From Sediminicola sp040566555 (lineage in GTDB: Bacteria > Bacteroidota > Bacteroidia > Flavobacteriales > Flavobacteriaceae): a stretch of DNA of 64,000 nucleotides. Location of the stretch: positions 62,001 through 126,000 of the forward strand of contig NZ_JBEWYP010000004.1 in NCBI RefSeq assembly GCF_040566555.1. Direction: 5' to 3'. Shown here one piece after another: positions 61,927 through 64,000 of this stretch (within the stretch, counting starts at the first letter, position 1; each line of letters opens with the position of its first letter). The notes under the pieces are model-generated. The model saw only the letters and a program-made list of their open reading frames with translations. It did no database searches and had not been told where the DNA came from. The position numbers were made by a program, and so were the translations under genes.

Positions 61927-64000
61927 ATGTACATCAACTGCCATACCTACTACAGCATGCGTTTCGGAACCCTTTCCGAACTGGAACTCTTGCAATTGGC
62001 GCAAGAGAACCATGTGGGGCAGTTGGTGCTCACAGATATCAACAATACCTCGGCATGCCTTAATTTTGTGCGGAAGGCCCCTGATTATGGGGTGCGGCCC
62101 ATTTTGGGAATCGATTTTAGAAATGGGGTGGACCAGTGTTTTGTAGGTATCGCCAAAAATAATGAAGGGTATCAGGAATTGAACACCTTTCTGTCCGACC
62201 ACCTCCACCGTGAAAAAAAGTTTGCGCCAAGGGCTCCCTCCTTTGAAAATGCCTATGTGGTCTACCCGTTCGAAAAAGTACTGCTACATGAACAAAAGAC
62301 TTTTTTGGAACATGAGTTCATAGGTATTTCTATCGCAGATCTAAGGCGATTGCCCTTTTCCAAAATCATAGAGTTAAAGGATAGGTTGGTGGTACAGCAG
62401 CCGGTTACGTTTCGGAACAAACGCGATTTCAATGCCCACCGATTGTTACGGGCTATTGATAAAAATGTACTGCTGAGCAAATTGCCACAGACCGAGGAGG
62501 CCCGACCAGAGGAAAAGATGTTTCCCATGCAAAACTTGGCAGCGGCTTTTTCCGAATACAGTTTTATCCTGGAAAACACGGAGCGGCTGCTGCGTTCCTG
62601 TAGTATCCATTTCGATTTTTCAGAAGGGCGAAAGCCCCAGAACCTGGAAACCTATTTGGGGGATACAGCTGCCGATGAGGCCCTGTTGGAACAATTGTGC
62701 AAGGAAGGCCTGCCCTATAGGTATGCAGAAGCCAATGAGGTGGTCTTGGGGCGCTTGCAGAAAGAACTGGGCCTGATCAAGAAAATGGGGTTTGTGTCCT
62801 ACTTTCTTATCAATTGGGATATTGTTTCCCACGCCCGTAAACAAGGATTCTTTTATGTGGGGCGGGGCAGTGGTGCCAATAGTATTGTGGCCTACCTGCT
62901 TAGGATTACCGATGTGGATCCCATTGAGCTCGATCTTTATTTTGAGCGCTTTATCAACCTGTACCGGGTAAATCCGCCCGATTTTGATATCGACTTCTCT
63001 TGGAAGGACCGGGAAGCCATGACCCAATATATTTTTGGGCGCTTTCCCCATGTATCCCTCTTGGGCACCTATGTCACTTTTCAGGTCAAGGGGGTGATCC
63101 GGGAATTGGGAAAGGTGTTCGGCCTTCCCAAAGAAGAGATAGACGTGCTCTGTGATGGGAAATACAATCCATCACAATTGGACGAGATGTCCCTTTTGGT
63201 CCTGAAATATGGGGAGCTGATCAAGGGTATGCCCAATTACCTGAGTATCCATGCCGGGGGGATTTTGATCACAGAAAGGCCCATTCATTATTTTTCCGCT
63301 ACCCACCTCCCACCCAAGGGATATCCTACCACCCAGTTCGATATGGTAATTGCCGAGGATGTGGGACTTTTTAAATTCGATATCCTTTCTCAGCGAGGCT
63401 TGGCAAAAATGAAGGAGACCATGGAAATTTTGGCCTACAACCAACCCGAACAGGTAGAGACGTTCGATATTCACGATATCAAACGGTTCAAGACAGACCC
63501 TGTAGTGAACGCTTTGGTGAAAAGTGCCCAATGTATGGGCTGCTTTTATGTGGAGTCCCCTGCCATGCGCATGTTATTGAAAAAACTAGAGGTAGACACT
63601 TACTTGGGACTCGTCGCGGCAAGTTCCATCATTCGGCCCGGAGTATCCAAAAGTGGGATGATGCGCGAATATATCTTAAGGCACCGGGAAAAGGGCAGGG
63701 CACAGGAAAAGGCACACCCCGTGATGTTACAGATCATGCCGGAGACCTATGGCGTTATGGTCTACCAAGAAGATGTCATTAAAGTGGCACATTATTTTGC
63801 AGATTTGGACCTGGGAGAGGCAGACGTACTGAGGAGGGGCATGAGCGGGAAGTTCCGCTCCCGGGAGGAGTTCCAAAAGGTAAAGGACAAGTTTGTGGAC
63901 AATTGCCGAAAAAAAGGGTATACCGATGCCCTGATCTTTGAAATATGGGACCAGGTGGCCAGCTTTGCAGGGTATGCCTTTGCCAAAGGGCATTCTGCTT
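61927..64000 (+). CDS. DNA polymerase III alpha-type (error-prone DnaE) subunit, 5' part
   Basis: 691 residues visible; the frame is open to the window end. N-terminal PHP domain (YINCHTYYSMRFGTLSELE) is degenerate: the usual LTDH metal site reads LTDINN. The polymerase core is clear: SYFLINWDIVSHARKQG, GRGSGANSIVAYLL and the catalytic PPDFDIDFSW, then SIHAGGILIT and YAFAKGHSA. Position behind dinB identifies it as the mutagenic, damage-linked DnaE rather than the replicative one. No imuA/imuB-like gene stands between them. Confidence 0.9.
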   Translation, partial: MYINCHTYYSMRFGTLSELELLQLAQENHVGQLVLTDINNTSACLNFVRKAPDYGVRPILGIDFRNGVDQCFVGIAKNNEGYQELNTFLSDHLHREKKFAPRAPSFENAYVVYPFEKVLLHEQKTFLEHEFIGISIADLRRLPFSKIIELKDRLVVQQPVTFRNKRDFNAHRLLRAIDKNVLLSKLPQTEEARPEEKMFPMQNLAAAFSEYSFILENTERLLRSCSIHFDFSEGRKPQNLETYLGDTAADEALLEQLCKEGLPYRYAEANEVVLGRLQKELGLIKKMGFVSYFLINWDIVSHARKQGFFYVGRGSGANSIVAYLLRITDVDPIELDLYFERFINLYRVNPPDFDIDFSWKDREAMTQYIFGRFPHVSLLGTYVTFQVKGVIRELGKVFGLPKEEIDVLCDGKYNPSQLDEMSLLVLKYGELIKGMPNYLSIHAGGILITERPIHYFSATHLPPKGYPTTQFDMVIAEDVGLFKFDILSQRGLAKMKETMEILAYNQPEQVETFDIHDIKRFKTDPVVNALVKSAQCMGCFYVESPAMRMLLKKLEVDTYLGLVAASSIIRPGVSKSGMMREYILRHREKGRAQEKAHPVMLQIMPETYGVMVYQEDVIKVAHYFADLDLGEADVLRRGMSGKFRSREEFQKVKDKFVDNCRKKGYTDALIFEIWDQVASFAGYAFAKGHSA

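Noticed and set aside
60653..64000. Horizontal transfer of the dinB-dnaE cassette based on base composition
   Set aside because: Hand-counted samples were about 45-53% GC against about 43% for a nearby gene, too few to call a compositional break.

Overview
The window is one contiguous piece of chromosome from a marine-type Flavobacteriaceae bacterium (Bacteroidota). Evidence: type IX secretion (T9SS) sorting tails, Bacteroidota-style promoters (TTG, about 20 nt, TAnnTTTG), near absence of Shine-Dalgarno sequences, frequent TTG/GTG starts, and family-typical genes (DUF1501/DUF1800 pair, DUF2911, DUF4230, DUF4286, DUF6428, HTTM, an OlsF-type aminolipid synthase). Most of it is core chromosome; I see no prophage, insertion sequence, CRISPR array or rRNA operon.

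Layout. 1-5.6 kb (minus): PAP2-like fragment, HDAC-family deacetylase, Tex, MetG. 5.7-8.9 kb (minus): DUF1800-DUF1501 secreted pair. 9.1-10.4 kb (plus): YraN and an orphan ACT-domain protein. 10.4-22.3 kb (minus): a DNA-repair block, reading MBL exonuclease, ATP-dependent ligase, Lhr-like helicase and PdeM phosphoesterase (the ligase-associated DNA damage response set), then a class V aminotransferase, Mfd and a TlpA-like thioredoxin. 22.5-27.8 kb: TerB-like protein, fructose-1,6-bisphosphatase, then GNAT, aspartate kinase and a bifunctional acyltransferase. 27.9-29.2 kb (minus): ArsR-DUF6428-GNAT mini-operon with a palindromic operator. 29.3-33.0 kb (minus): LEA-like/TM2 fusion protein, VOC protein, DUF1801-like, DUF2911, hydroxyacid dehydrogenase, cupin. 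33.1-37.8 kb (minus): TPR protein, DUF4286, a frameshifted gamma-glutamylcyclotransferase missed by simple ORF calling, RsmA, MgtE. 37.9-41.6 kb (minus): SerS, and RibF-HTTM. 41.6-46.1 kb (plus): large secreted reprolysin-type metalloprotease with P-domain and T9SS tail, overlapped by a lipoprotein gene. 46.1-48.4 kb (minus): Prs, ribosomal protein L25, Pth. 48.5-59.7 kb (plus): tRNA-Leu(CAA), pirin, SLC12-like permease, MFS transporter, lipoprotein, RuvC, HemW, cyclase, DUF4230, Dabb, MmcQ/YjbR, membrane-anchored MutS-like ATPase. 60.0-64.0 kb (plus): a degenerate Hpt-like protein, then a translesion cassette of DinB and a DnaE-type polymerase running off the window, preceded by two identical dyad operators.

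Genome maintenance is a strong theme: ligase-associated repair set, Mfd, RuvC, a MutS relative and the DinB/DnaE mutasome. The less-described items are the ArsR-DUF6428-GNAT unit, the LEA-like/TM2 fusion, the paired operators before dinB, a five-copy heptamer repeat abutting hemW, the Hpt-like protein lacking its phospho-acceptor histidine, and the frameshifted cyclotransferase inside a housekeeping operon. All family assignments come from reading motifs; no database search was run.
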